NCBI GenBank assembly: GCA_016705575.1
Contig: JADIXX010000001.1
Location: forward strand, 434,001-498,000
DNA length: 64,000 bases
From: Candidatus Aalborgicola defluviihabitans
Lineage (GTDB): Bacteria > Pseudomonadota > Gammaproteobacteria > Burkholderiales > Burkholderiaceae_C
Direction: 5' to 3'
In this document: positions 11,249 through 21,006 of the stretch, piece after piece
Position numbering within the stretch: position 1 is the first letter of the stretch
Layout of the letters: each line of letters starts with the position of its first letter
Notes under the pieces: model-generated
Told to the model about the DNA's origin: nothing
Databases searched by the model: none
What the model saw: only the letters and a program-made list of their open reading frames with translations
Made by a program: the position numbers and the translations under genes

Positions 11249-12668
11249 CTACGGTGCTTTTTTCCGCACTGTTTTGCGAGCCGCTTTTCTGGCCTTGGGC
11301 TTCGGCTCTTCTAGGCCCAATGCCGCTTCCAGCTCCTCGATGGCGTTGTGCGTGTAGTCCAACATGCGTTGCAGGGCCGGCACCGAACGTCGACAGGCAA
11401 TGTAGCCAAACCCCAGATTGTCCCCGTAACCGCTGATGGTGATGTTCAGCGCCAGGTAGTGGGTGGGAATGGACACCGGATACACCTCGTCCAGCCTTGC
11501 GCCATTGAGATACAGCGTTTCCCGTGCACCGGGCACGTTGGAGATGACCAGGTTGAACAGCGGGTGCTTTTCTGCTGTACCGGTCACGATCCCTGCGCCC
11601 AGCGGTGCAATCGAGGTGATGCCATGCGCCATTTTTTGCAGGCGCGGCATTTTGGTGAGACGGTTCTTGGCTTCGGTGGTGGATTCCACAATGCGCTGCA
11701 GGCGCTTGAGCGGGTCTGCAACATCGGTCGCCAAACTGGCCAGCAGCAGCGACACCTGGTTGCCACCAGCGCTGGTTTCGCCGTGTAGCGATACCGGCAC
11801 CATGGCTATCAAAGGCTTCTTGGGCAGTTTGTTCTGAACCAACAGGTATTCCCGCAATGCGCCGGCGCATATAGCAAGCGTAACGTCGTTGACCGTGGCG
11901 CCTGTGGCCTCGCCAATCCGCTTAAAGCGGGAGAGCGAATACGACTGGGACGCAAACCGGCGCGAGCCTGAAATTTCCACGTTGAAGGGCGTGGGTGGAG
12001 CCTGAAAGGGCAGGGCGGTGGCGCCTTCGGCATAGGCGGATCGCACAATGTCCCACAACCCGCTGCCCACACCAGGCAAAATTTCCTTGCCTGCCTTGGC
12101 AAGGCTGGCAAGTTGCTCCAGCAGCCCGGGGGCTGCAGTTTTTCGCTGCGCCGTGGGATGATGTTTGAAGGAGTGCCCACAGTGGCGCCTTGAGTTCAGA
12201 TGGATTGTCCGACATGGAGTTGGCCGCCATGCGTGCGCCGGTCACCCCATCGATCAACGCGTGGTGCATTTTGTTGTAGACGGCAAAGCGCCCACCCGGC
12301 AGGCCTTCGATCACATGAATTTCCCACAGGGGGCGGTTGCGATCGAGCAGATTGGCGTGCAGCCGCGACACCATGGCGAGCAGCTCGCGGATACGTCCCG
12401 GCTGGGGCAGGGCCAGGTGACGCAGGTGGTAGTCCAGCTCAAACTCCTTGTCTTCTTCCCAGTGCCACAAGCCCATGCGCAAAACGGGTCGCAGATTGAA
12501 TGGAGCAACGGCCTTGACATGCTGGCTCCACTGCGCCAACAACTGGTGAACAAATTCGGGTCCGCTGCCGTGTGGAGGCGTAAAAATGTTCAAACCCGCC
12601 ACGTGCATGGGTTGGCTGCGGGTTTCCATCCACAAAAAGGCGGAATCTGTGGGGCTGAGTGCATGCAT
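11249..12668 (-). CDS. Wax ester synthase/diacylglycerol acyltransferase-like protein, frame-shifted
   Basis: Bifunctional WS/DGAT family enzyme that esterifies fatty alcohol or diacylglycerol with acyl-CoA to make storage lipid. The N-terminus MHALSPTDSAFLWMETRSQP is typical, the catalytic motif HHALIDG is in NKMHHALIDGVTGARM, and the C-terminal domain has NLVISNVPGARETLYLNGA and YLALNITISGYGDNLGFG. A Lys/Arg-rich tail ends it. One frame change near 12180 (one G too many) joins the halves; the repaired length is 472 residues, normal for the family. The lipid-handling genes at 12.7-14.5 kb are on the same strand upstream, suggesting joint transcription. Confidence 0.9.
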
Positions 12669-12730
12669 GGTGAAGGCTCCTGGGCAATGAGCCATTGTGC
12701 GTCAAAGCCGTGAGATGACGCTTGCGATCG

Positions 12731-13554
12731 TTAGGTGGCCCGGCACACGACCGAAAAACGGTCCTGGTTGTCCTGCAGCCAGCGTACAGAACGCGAGGTG
12801 TCCTGCTGGCGTGGGTGAAAGTTGGGCGATTGGTAGGCAGCCCACATCCGGTAGTTGCCGCGAATCATGCCGTCCCGGGCAAACAGCAGCGTGGCCGCAC
12901 TGCGCCAGGTGCTCCAGCGGAACAGGCTGCCGTCATGCCACAGGTTGCGCACCGTTTGGCGCGCCATGTCCATGGCGAAGGTCCAGGTCACCAAACGTAG
13001 CAGGCGTACCCGCCAATATTCGTTACCGCCCAGCGCCTTGTACACATCAAAGGCTGTGCTGCAATGCTCGGCCTCTTCGGCGGCGTGCCACATCCACAGC
13101 GTTTGCAGGCGGGGTTCTGCGCCGGCCAGGGCCTCGGGGTGGTGGAACATCCAGTCGGCAAAGATGGCGGTCAGGTGTTCAGTGGCCGCAGTGGCCCCAC
13201 ATGGTTGCGCACATTGATCTGCAGGTTGCCCTCAATGCGTTTGCGGGCACGGCGCCCCAGCTCATTGTCAAAGCCCAGCTGTTCCAGGTGCCCATTGAAG
13301 AGGGCGTGGATGCGCCGGGGCGTGGCCTCCTGGCCTACAAAACCCTGCACCTCGGCGGCAAACCGGGCTTGTTGATCAGGCGGCAGGGCCTTAAGGCCGG
13401 CACGCACTGAGTCCATGAAATATTGTTCGCCCACTGGAAAACTCATGGACAGCGCGTTGAAGAAAGCTGAGCGAAAGGCATCACCACCATTCCAGCGGGC
13501 TTCGATGGGGGCCGCCATGTCGATCAGGATTTTGCGTACTACGAGATCGCTCAT
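12731..13554 (-). CDS. Metal-dependent hydrolase family protein (PF10118-like), frame-shifted
   Basis: A protein of the predicted metal-dependent hydrolase family YP_587 type (COG3687). The helix-rich chain has a His/Glu-rich pair of motifs: NVRNHVG plus ATEHLTAIFADWMF, and MWHAAEEAEHCSTAFDVY, which look like a di-iron or di-metal carboxylate site. The frame breaks near 13195; one extra G restores HVGATAATEHL. The repaired length is 274 residues. The function is not established. It is followed closely by the WS/DGAT-like gene and preceded by a lipase-like hydrolase, so a role in lipid turnover is inference from position. Confidence 0.75.
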
Positions 13555-13585
13555 GTTCAATAGTCTTTTAGTGTCTCGCGCGCTG

Positions 13586-14491
13586 TCAAGCAGCGGGTGC
13601 TGCCAGCGTAAATTCGGACAGCTGGTCTGCGACCCAGCGGATGACGGCTGCATCCAGGCACATTTGCAGGTGCCCGATACCGTGAAAGACGACTGGCTCG
13701 ATGCCCGATAGCACTTGGGCACGTTGGGGGAAAACGATGTTGTCTTGTGGTGTCAAGGCAATGCGGAAGAGGGAGCGATGGGTGTCGGATTCGATCGCTG
13801 CCAGCTCTGCCAGCCAAGGACTTTGCCACTGCATCTGTTGACCATTGGGCGTGCGTGTACGTGGCTCGATTAGGGTGCCGACGTGGGGCGTTCCAAGGGT
13901 CAGGACGCGGGCCACGCGGTCGCTGCCATGGGCGCGCATCCAGGCACGGATGGCAAGGCCGCCCATGCTGTGGCCCACCAGCGCAACCTGGCGTGCACCG
14001 GTTTGTTGGCACAGCGTCGCAACAGCCGCTTCCAAAATGGGTGCATAGGCGTCAATGGAGGTAAACAGGGGTTCCAGGTTCACCGCAAGCACCGTATGCC
14101 CATGAGCACGCAGTGTGGTTGCCACATCGTCCCAAACGCGGTGGTTGCACAGGTAGCCGTGCACCAGCACCACGGGCACACGGGCCTGGGTTCCGGTGGC
14201 GGGCAGGACCCTGGGTGGATGCACAGTCCAGGGTTGGCGCAACAGGAAGATGCGCAGGCCCGCCACAAATTCACCTGCCAGTGCGCGCCACCAGAGTCGT
14301 ACGCTCTCGCCGCTGCGGGCCCGCCATGCAGATACCAGGTCCACCAGCAGCATGGTTGCCAGGGGAAACAGCACTGCCAAGGCCGGTATGCACCATTCAG
14401 GCTGGCCGGCCCAGCGGACCAACAGATAACCCAAGCCGGCACCACAGAGCACTTGCACCACAATCAGGATTCTCAGCAAACGGGCAAGCAT
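13586..14491 (-). CDS. Membrane-anchored lipase-like alpha/beta hydrolase
   Basis: 301 residues. Two N-terminal hydrophobic segments (residues 1-55) anchor an alpha/beta hydrolase domain with the oxyanion loop VPVVLVHGYLCNHRVW and nucleophile elbow ALVGHSMGGLAIRAW. The catalytic His is probably in FHGIGHLQM near the C-terminus. The fold resembles triacylglycerol lipases with a GHSMGG elbow. The frame is intact. It sits 31 bases upstream of the PF10118-like gene on the same strand and 25 bases after the FadB-type gene stop, so it may be the third gene of a lipid operon. The substrate is unknown. Confidence 0.82.
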   Translation of the reverse strand: MLARLLRILIVVQVLCGAGLGYLLVRWAGQPEWCIPALAVLFPLATMLLVDLVSAWRARSGESVRLWWRALAGEFVAGLRIFLLRQPWTVHPPRVLPATGTQARVPVVLVHGYLCNHRVWDDVATTLRAHGHTVLAVNLEPLFTSIDAYAPILEAAVATLCQQTGARQVALVGHSMGGLAIRAWMRAHGSDRVARVLTLGTPHVGTLIEPRTRTPNGQQMQWQSPWLAELAAIESDTHRSLFRIALTPQDNIVFPQRAQVLSGIEPVVFHGIGHLQMCLDAAVIRWVADQLSEFTLAAPAA

Positions 14492-14516
14492 GGGGGCCTT
14501 TTAGGTGTGGAGGTGG

Positions 14517-16676
14517 TTAGTACTGGGGCTGGTGTTGGCGGATGGCCGCCTTCACAGTGTCCGACAAATGGAAGCCATCACCAAATTTGGCCGTCAATTC
14601 GGCCGCCCGTGCCTCAAACGCCTCGATGCCCATGCCGTAAATGAACTGCATGGCGCCGCCGGTCCAGGCCGGAAAACCGATGCCGAAGATGGAGCCGATG
14701 TTGGCATCGTGCACGGTGGTGAGCACGTTCTCGGCCAGGCAGCGTGCGGTTTCCACCGCCTGGCGGTAGAGCAGGCGGTCTTTCAGGTCGGTGATGGTCC
14801 ACGGTGCGTCGGTTTTCTCAAACAGACCTTTGAGTTCGGGCCAGAGGAATTTCTTGGCGCCTTTGTCAGAAGGGTAGTCGTAAAAGCCCGCACCACCTGC
14901 GCGACCCGGGCGCTTGTGTTGATTGACCATCTTCTCCACCACCAACTCGCCCGGTGTGGCGGTGTAGGTTTTGCCCTCGGCCTCGAAGTCTTTGCGGGTT
15001 TGGTCCATGACATGCAGAGACAGGGTCAGTGCGGTTTCGTCCAGCACGGCCAAAGGTCCGACCGGCATGCCTGCCTGGATCCCTGCATTCTCAATAGCCG
15101 CGGCGGGAATGCCTTCACCCAGCATGGCCGCGCCCTCCATCACAAAGGTGCCAAACACCCGACTGGTGAAGAAACCGCGCGAGTCGTTCACCACAATGGG
15201 GAACTTGCCCAGGGCTTGCACATAGTCAAAAGCCCGGGCAACGGTTTCAAGATCGGTCTCTGTGCCCTTGATGATCTCCACCAGTTGCATCTTGTCCACC
15301 GGGCTGAAGAAATGGATGCCGATAAACTTCTTGGCATCTGTGCTGGCCGTCGCAAGGCCAGTGATGGGCAGGGTAGAGGTGTTGGAGGCAAAGAATCCGC
15401 CCGGGGCCAGCAAAGGCTCGGTTTCCTTCGTCACCCGGGCTTTCAGTTCGCGGTTCTCAAACACGGCTTCGATGATGAGGTCGCAGCCCTTCAAGTCGTC
15501 CAGCGATCCGGTGGGCTGGATGCGGCCCAAAATCTCTGCCTGCTTGTTGGCCGTCATGCGGCCCTTGTCCACGCGGGCTTGGGTGATCTTGGCGGCGTAG
15601 CCCTTGCCGGTGTCGGCTTTCTCTTGGCTCACGTCTTTGAGCACCGTGGCAATGCCCTTGCTGGCTTGCACGTAGGCGATGCCCGCGCCCATCATGCCGG
15701 CGCCCAGCAGGCCGACCTTGGCAGGCTTGTACTTGGCGATTCCAGCGGGTCGGCTCTGGCCGCCCTTTATAGCGTTGAGGTTGAAGAAGAAGGTGTTGAT
15801 CATTGCCTTGGCGTTGATGCCAGACATGAGCTTGGCCAGCGCACGGCTCTCCAGGCGCAGGGCAGTCTCAATGTCGACCTGCAGGCCTTCGACCATGCAG
15901 GCCATGATGGCCTCGGGCGCGGGGTAGAGACCACGGGTTTGCTTCTTGATCATGGCCGGGGCCACCACCAGCATCTGCGCGACGGCGGGTGAAGAGGGCA
16001 GGCCGCCCGGCACCTTGTAGCCCTTGGCTTCCCAGGGGTGCTGGGCTGTGGGGTTGGCGGCGATCCAGACCAGGGCCTTGGCTTTCATTTCGGCGGCAGC
16101 GTTGTCGCCTGTAGGCACCAAGTCGTGCACCAGGCCCAGGCCTTTGGCAGTAGCCGGATCAAAGGTTTTACCTTCTACCAGGTAGGGTTGCGCCCCCATC
16201 AGGCCCAGGTGGCGGGTCATTTTGGTCACGCCACTGGCGCCGGGAAGCAGGCCCAGCGTCACTTCGGGCAGGCCGAGCTGAATTTTCTTGTCGTCAATGG
16301 CGATGCGGTGATGGCCGATGAGGGCTACTTCCCAGCCGCCCCCCAGCGCCGTGCCGTTGATCAGGCTGACCACGGGCTTGCCCATAGTCTCAATCGTGCG
16401 CATGTTCTTCTTCAGGCGCTCGATCTCGGCGTAGATGGTGGGCGCGTCGGATGGCTTGATGCGCATAACGCCTTTGAGGTCCGCACCGGCAAAGAAGGTT
16501 GTCTTTGCCGAAGTGAGCAAGATGCCTTTGATGGCATCTTTGTCTTTGACGATTTGCTCGGTCAGCGCCGCCATGTCGTCCTGCCACTGCAGGCACATGG
16601 TGTTGACGGGAGAATTGGGCTCGTCAAAGGTAACTGTGGCGATGCCGTCGGCGAGGGAGTATTGGATGGTTTTCAT
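14517..16676 (-). CDS. FadB-type multifunctional enoyl-CoA hydratase/3-hydroxyacyl-CoA dehydrogenase
   Basis: 719 residues; catalyses hydration and NAD-dependent oxidation in fatty-acid beta-oxidation. The crotonase half (residues 1-280) has both catalytic glutamates, in GTALGGGWEVALIGHHR and LPEVTLGLLPGASGV. The dehydrogenase half has the NAD-binding motif KVGLLGAGMMGAGIAY and the catalytic His in FIGIHFFSPVDKMQLVEI, plus two C-terminal helical domains. The frame is intact. The start ATG 16676 is directly preceded by the conserved leader described at 16685-16742. Thiolase lies upstream on the same strand. Whether it is closer to FadB or FadJ cannot be settled by eye. Confidence 0.93.
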   Translation of the reverse strand: MKTIQYSLADGIATVTFDEPNSPVNTMCLQWQDDMAALTEQIVKDKDAIKGILLTSAKTTFFAGADLKGVMRIKPSDAPTIYAEIERLKKNMRTIETMGKPVVSLINGTALGGGWEVALIGHHRIAIDDKKIQLGLPEVTLGLLPGASGVTKMTRHLGLMGAQPYLVEGKTFDPATAKGLGLVHDLVPTGDNAAAEMKAKALVWIAANPTAQHPWEAKGYKVPGGLPSSPAVAQMLVVAPAMIKKQTRGLYPAPEAIMACMVEGLQVDIETALRLESRALAKLMSGINAKAMINTFFFNLNAIKGGQSRPAGIAKYKPAKVGLLGAGMMGAGIAYVQASKGIATVLKDVSQEKADTGKGYAAKITQARVDKGRMTANKQAEILGRIQPTGSLDDLKGCDLIIEAVFENRELKARVTKETEPLLAPGGFFASNTSTLPITGLATASTDAKKFIGIHFFSPVDKMQLVEIIKGTETDLETVARAFDYVQALGKFPIVVNDSRGFFTSRVFGTFVMEGAAMLGEGIPAAAIENAGIQAGMPVGPLAVLDETALTLSLHVMDQTRKDFEAEGKTYTATPGELVVEKMVNQHKRPGRAGGAGFYDYPSDKGAKKFLWPELKGLFEKTDAPWTITDLKDRLLYRQAVETARCLAENVLTTVHDANIGSIFGIGFPAWTGGAMQFIYGMGIEAFEARAAELTAKFGDGFHLSDTVKAAIRQHQPQY

Positions 16677-16684
16677 AATGTCTC

Positions 16685-16742
16685 AATCAGTTGAGGACAG
16701 AGCAACGTTCACTTCGTGTAACTCTTGGCCTGTCCCGCAATG
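16685..16742 (-). promoter_or_regulatory. Conserved leader element in front of the FadB-type gene
   Basis: On the minus strand a 13-nt block CATTGCGGGACAG and a 19-nt block GCTCTGTCCTCAACTGATT lie 26 bases apart; the second ends 8 bases before the ATG. The same two blocks occur before the acyl-CoA dehydrogenase at 18114-18166. GGACAG and CTGTCC are complementary, so an RNA stem can form. The intervening bases contain a weak hairpin GTTCAC/GTGTAAC. Confidence 0.6.
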
Positions 16743-16790
16743 CTATTAAAAAAAGAGCGTTGTACGTAGTTTTGACGAGGGCTAGAGGCC
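16742..16790 (-). repeat. 49-bp interspersed repeat, copy 1
   Basis: Read on the minus strand: GGCCTCTAGCCCTCGTC, then CTACGTA, then a T-rich AATAGC end with a degenerate hairpin. It lies directly after the thiolase stop, in the thiolase-sense orientation. Confidence 0.8.
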
Positions 16791-16798
16791 AATTTCGT

Positions 16799-18004
<1,206 letters not shown>

Positions 18005-18086
18005 GTGGGGCTCCAAAGGGAATCGGGTCGAGTGGGTGGCAGGCAAACGCCAGGCCGTTGTAGTTTTAGAGTATATTACTTTTTAC

Positions 18087-18096
18087 CAAGCGCTTG
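18087..18096. promoter_or_regulatory. Palindrome CAAGCGCTTG between thiolase and acyl-CoA dehydrogenase genes
   Basis: A perfect 10-bp palindrome in the 175-base divergent region, close to the AT-rich stretch TTTTAGAGTATATTACTTTTT that could hold the thiolase promoter. It may be an operator for a TetR-type regulator, but no such gene is nearby. Confidence 0.3.
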
Positions 18097-18113
18097 CTTT
18101 GTGAAAATAATGC

Positions 18114-18166
18114 CATTGCGGGACAGACCGCAGCAGCGCAGCTGCAAGCTCTGTCCTCAACTGATT
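18114..18166 (+). promoter_or_regulatory. Conserved leader element in front of the acyl-CoA dehydrogenase gene
   Basis: Identical 13-nt (18114-18126) and 19-nt (18148-18166) blocks to those before the FadB-type gene, here 21 bases apart. GGGACAGA pairs with TCTGTCC(T). The differing middle contains its own hairpin, GCAGC/GCTGC. The ribosome-binding site AAAAGGAG follows at once, 13 bases after the element. Confidence 0.6.
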
Positions 18167-18179
18167 AAAAGGAGCCACC

Positions 18180-19343
18180 ATGATTGAACGAACCCTCTTC
18201 GACACCGACCACGAATCTTTCCGCGATAGCTTTCGCAAGTTCATAGACAAAGAAATCGCCCCCTTCCACGCCGACTGGGAAGAGCAGGGCTATGTGGACC
18301 GTGCCGTGTGGAACAAGGCCGGTGAGAACGGCTTTTTGTGCATGACCATGCCCGAGGAATACGGCGGCTCCGAGGCGGACAAGCTGTACTCGGTGATCCA
18401 GTTTGAGGAAGTGGCCCGTGCGGGCGTAAGCGGCATTGGCTTTAGCCTGCACAGCGAAATCGTGGCGCCCTACATCCTGCACTACGGCACGCCAGAGCAA
18501 AAGGCCAAGTACCTGCCCAAACTGGCCAGTGGCGAGATGATTGGCGCCATTGCCATGAGCGAACCGGCTGCGGGCTCTGACTTGCAGGGCATCAAATGCA
18601 CGGCCATCGAGCAACCCGACGGCAGCTACTTGCTCAACGGCAGCAAGACCTTCATCACCAACGGTTGGCACGCCGACCTGGTGATCGTGGTGGCCAAAAC
18701 CAACCCGGCGGCTGGCGGCAAAGGCACCAGTTTGATGCTGGTCGAGCGCGGCATGCCCGGTTTTTCGGTTGGCAAGCGCCTGAAAAAAGTGGGCATGAAG
18801 GCGCAAGACACCTCCGAGCTGTTCTTCGACAACGTAAAACTAGGCCCCGAGCATTTGCTGGGCGGCAAGGTCCATGAGAACAAAGGCTTCATCTGCCTGA
18901 TGGAGCAGTTGCCTTGGGAGCGCCTACAGATCGCGATCAGCGCCGTGGCGTCCGCCCAAGCCGCCATTGACTGGACAGTGGACTATGTGAAAGAGCGCAA
19001 GGTCTTTGGCCAGCCGGTGGCGGCATTCCAGAACACCCGCTTCAAATTGGCCGAACTGCAAACCGAGGTGCAGGTGGCCCGTGTGTTCGTGGACAAATGT
19101 TGCGAGCTCATCTGCAAAGATCAGCTCGACACCGCCACTGCCAGTATGGCGAAATACTGGACCACCGACCTGCAGTGCAAGGTGATGGATGAATGTGTGC
19201 AGCTCTTTGGCGGCTATGGCTACATGTGGGAATACCCCATTGCCCGCGCCTACGCCGATGCGCGCGTGCAGCGCATCTACGGTGGTACCAATGAGATCAT
19301 GAAAGAAGTGATCACCCGGTCCATGGGGTTGGGAGGAAAATAG
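18180..19343 (+). CDS. Acyl-CoA dehydrogenase
   Basis: 387 residues; FAD-dependent alpha,beta-dehydrogenation of acyl-CoA, the first beta-oxidation step. Family signatures are present: AIAMSEPAAGSDLQGI (FAD and substrate loop), FITNGWHADLVIVVAK, and the C-terminal signature LFGGYGYMWEYPIARAY with IYGGTNEIMKEVI. The start ATG 18180 follows AAAAGGAGCCACC. It is divergent from thiolase and carries the same leader as the FadB-type gene. It resembles long-chain type dehydrogenases of beta-proteobacteria; chain-length preference is unknown. Confidence 0.94.
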   Translation: MIERTLFDTDHESFRDSFRKFIDKEIAPFHADWEEQGYVDRAVWNKAGENGFLCMTMPEEYGGSEADKLYSVIQFEEVARAGVSGIGFSLHSEIVAPYILHYGTPEQKAKYLPKLASGEMIGAIAMSEPAAGSDLQGIKCTAIEQPDGSYLLNGSKTFITNGWHADLVIVVAKTNPAAGGKGTSLMLVERGMPGFSVGKRLKKVGMKAQDTSELFFDNVKLGPEHLLGGKVHENKGFICLMEQLPWERLQIAISAVASAQAAIDWTVDYVKERKVFGQPVAAFQNTRFKLAELQTEVQVARVFVDKCCELICKDQLDTATASMAKYWTTDLQCKVMDECVQLFGGYGYMWEYPIARAYADARVQRIYGGTNEIMKEVITRSMGLGGK

Positions 19344-19391
19344 GCCTCTAGCCCTCGTCGGATATACGTAACCAGCTATTGTTGTAATAGC
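19343..19391 (+). repeat. 49-bp interspersed repeat, copy 2
   Basis: GGCCTCTAGCCCTCGTC, GATATACGTA, then hairpin GCTATT-GTTGT-AATAGC. It begins at the last base of the acyl-CoA dehydrogenase stop codon, in sense orientation. Confidence 0.88.
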
Positions 19392-19400
19392 ATGTTGCGT

Positions 19401-19754
19401 TTAAAGTAGTTTGCGCCAAGTGCCAGCGTTGTACACGTCTTTGAACCCATGGCGTTTGAGCAGCATTTTTGCCATGCCGCTGCGGGTACCGCTGGCGCAG
19501 CACAGCACCACGGGGGTACTTTTGGACAGTTCGTTCAGGCGTGAGCCTAACTCCGGCAAGGGAATGTTGATCGTGCCAGGTGCCTGCCCGGAGGCAAATT
19601 CCTCGACCGAGCGGACATCAACCAAAACGGCACCCTTGCTTTTCAGCTCGGGCAGCAGGCGCACGACGCGACGGCTGCTCCACCATTTGTAGGCAAACCA
19701 GGCGGCGATGGCCAGCAACGGCCATTGTTCTTTAAGGGTGGTGAGGAGGTCCAT
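19401..19754 (-). CDS. Membrane-anchored rhodanese-like sulfurtransferase
   Basis: 117 residues. An N-terminal transmembrane segment (WPLLAIAAWFAYKWW) precedes a single rhodanese domain with VLVDVRSVEEFASGQAPG and the active-site loop CCASGTRSG, whose second Cys would carry the persulfide. Such proteins transfer sulfane sulfur or detoxify persulfides. A CsoR/CstR-like inverted repeat lies 27-44 bases upstream of the start, hinting at persulfide- or metal-responsive control. No regulator gene is adjacent. The ribosome-binding site is weak. Confidence 0.88.
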   Translation of the reverse strand: MDLLTTLKEQWPLLAIAAWFAYKWWSSRRVVRLLPELKSKGAVLVDVRSVEEFASGQAPGTINIPLPELGSRLNELSKSTPVVLCCASGTRSGMAKMLLKRHGFKDVYNAGTWRKLL

Positions 19755-19780
19755 AGCGATGTATTGGGGTGCTGGAATAA

Positions 19781-19798
19781 AATACCTATGGGGGTATT
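19781..19798 (-). promoter_or_regulatory. CsoR/CstR-like operator upstream of the rhodanese gene
   Basis: AATACC-TATGGG-GGTATT, an 18-bp inverted repeat with 6-bp perfect arms. It resembles the TACCCC/GGGGTA operators of the CsoR-CstR family, some of which control rhodanese genes. Confidence 0.5.
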
Positions 19799-19817
19799 GT
19801 AATCAATGGCGCTATGA

Positions 19818-19829
19818 CGATACGTATCG
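19818..19829. promoter_or_regulatory. Palindrome CGATACGTATCG
   Basis: A perfect 12-bp palindrome in the divergent region between the rhodanese and the small membrane protein gene. It could be an operator. No more can be said. Confidence 0.3.
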
Positions 19830-19914
19830 CTACTTCTGTACTAGCGATTAAGGATTTGACAGGCCAACACCAGCGCAATGAGAATGGGCACTCCCCCGCT
19901 CCATCAAGGTACCC

Positions 19915-20379
19915 ATGACAAAAAAACGGCAAGCCAAAGCGATGCAGGAGAGGTTGCCACTTCCGCCATTGCCGCGTTGGCGTTGGCTGGCCTACGCCAC
20001 TATTGCAGGCATTGTTTTTGCAATCATTTTTGTGAAGATTGGTGGGGTGCTGCTGCGCCCGGTGATGAGTCTGGCCGCATGGCGTGACTCTGGTCAACTT
20101 GCCTATCTGGGGGCCAGCATCGTTTTTTCGGGTCTGATTGTGGCGTTGATCAAAATCTTTTTTGACCAAGTGCTGCTCGGCATTGTTCAGCGCAAATCAA
20201 AACGAGTGATCGCTGAAGAGCTTGGCGTACTGGTGGCGCAAGTGGCGGTGGGCGTTGCTGCCGACGGCTTGATCAGTGCGGCGGCCAGCGCGGGTTCAAG
20301 CAGTGATTCTCAGGCGGGTGGTATCAGCAGCGGAGGCGGGGGTGATTTTGGCGGCGGCGGGGCTTCAGGAAGATTTTGA
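19915..20379 (+). CDS. Small membrane protein with Gly-rich C-terminus
   Basis: 154 residues, not recognised as a named family. A basic N-terminus is followed by two hydrophobic segments (about residues 25-50 and 60-82) and a C-terminal tail ending in GGGGDFGGGGASGRF. That tail is similar in style to the Gly-rich ends of TPM-domain and DUF2207 proteins, though no such domain precedes it. Its last 70 bases overlap the 3' end of the convergent PadR gene. An alternative reading is that one of the two genes ends earlier than shown. The hydrophobic pattern and Lys/Arg placement support it being coding. Confidence 0.6.
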   Translation: MTKKRQAKAMQERLPLPPLPRWRWLAYATIAGIVFAIIFVKIGGVLLRPVMSLAAWRDSGQLAYLGASIVFSGLIVALIKIFFDQVLLGIVQRKSKRVIAEELGVLVAQVAVGVAADGLISAAASAGSSSDSQAGGISSGGGGDFGGGGASGRF

Positions 20380-20909
20380 GCTTGCTCTAATATCACCAGC
20401 GCCTTTTGCGAGAACGCAATCCACTGCGTTTCTTGGACGATGCCGGCCTCCAGCACCAGGTGCTGCAGTTGTTGTTTGCGCGATCCGTCATCCACGTTGG
20501 CAAAGTCGCGCGCTGCGATGGCCTGGTACACGGCCAGCTTTTGTTGGTGCAGCGCCAGGCGGCGGCGAATGTCGGTGGCCAGGGCCGTGGGGCCGACCAC
20601 GGCCTCGGCGCGCAAGCGCACCATGAATTCATCGCGGAGCGGCTTGGGGTCTTGCTGCTCGGCCACCCAGCGCTGCAGCTCGGCACGCCCGGCGGGTAGC
20701 ACGCGGTAGACGCGCTTGCGGCCACGCCCGCTCTCGGCCGGCAGGGGTTCGACCCAACCGGCTTCTTCCAGACGGCCCAGCTCACGATAAATCTGCTGGT
20801 GGGTAGCGTGCCAGAAGTAGCCGATGGAACGGTCAAACCGCCCGGCCAGGTCGGAGCCGGAGGAGGGTTGTTCAACCAGGGCCGTGATAAGTGCGTGGGG
20901 CAGGGACAT
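20310..20909 (-). CDS. PadR-family transcriptional regulator
   Basis: 199 residues. The winged-helix domain has LPHALITALVEQPSSGSDL, FDRSIGYFWHATHQQIY (recognition region) and RELGRLEEAGWVEP, followed by the wing SGRGRKRVYRVLPAGRAEL and a Vir-type dimerisation helix. PadR proteins are usually repressors released by a small ligand or substrate. It is divergent from the dienoyl-CoA reductase gene with two identical palindromes between. The Pro-rich last 16 residues are the antisense of the Gly-rich tail of the convergent gene and may be non-functional read-through. Confidence 0.88.
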   Translation of the reverse strand: MSLPHALITALVEQPSSGSDLAGRFDRSIGYFWHATHQQIYRELGRLEEAGWVEPLPAESGRGRKRVYRVLPAGRAELQRWVAEQQDPKPLRDEFMVRLRAEAVVGPTALATDIRRRLALHQQKLAVYQAIAARDFANVDDGSRKQQLQHLVLEAGIVQETQWIAFSQKALVILEQAQNLPEAPPPPKSPPPPLLIPPA

Positions 20910-20937
20910 GGGCTAAGCGGGTAGTAAACCGCATTTT

Positions 20938-20953
20938 ATGCAACCAGTTGCAT
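20938..20953. promoter_or_regulatory. PadR operator, site 1
   Basis: ATGCAAC-CA-GTTGCAT, a 16-bp palindrome 29 bases upstream of padR. It is identical in its 14-bp core to site 2. Confidence 0.7.
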
Positions 20954-20978
20954 AGTTGTCAGGTTTTTGCGTAGAATT

Positions 20979-20994
20979 GTGCAACCAGTTGCAT
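20979..20994. promoter_or_regulatory. PadR operator, site 2
   Basis: TGCAAC-CA-GTTGCA core, ending 12 bases before the reductase start and touching its ribosome-binding site. The centre is 41 bp from site 1, close to four helical turns, so both sites face the same side of the DNA. Confidence 0.7.
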
Positions 20995-21006
20995 AAAGGA
21001 CAGTCC

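Noticed and set aside
14505..15992. 495-codon plus-strand frame opposite the FadB-type gene
   Set aside because: Shadow frame with no recognisable motif; the minus strand encodes a full-length conserved enzyme.
19786..20169. Minus-strand ORF of 127 codons overlapping the small membrane protein gene
   Set aside because: No ribosome site or domain; the plus-strand frame has two clean membrane segments.
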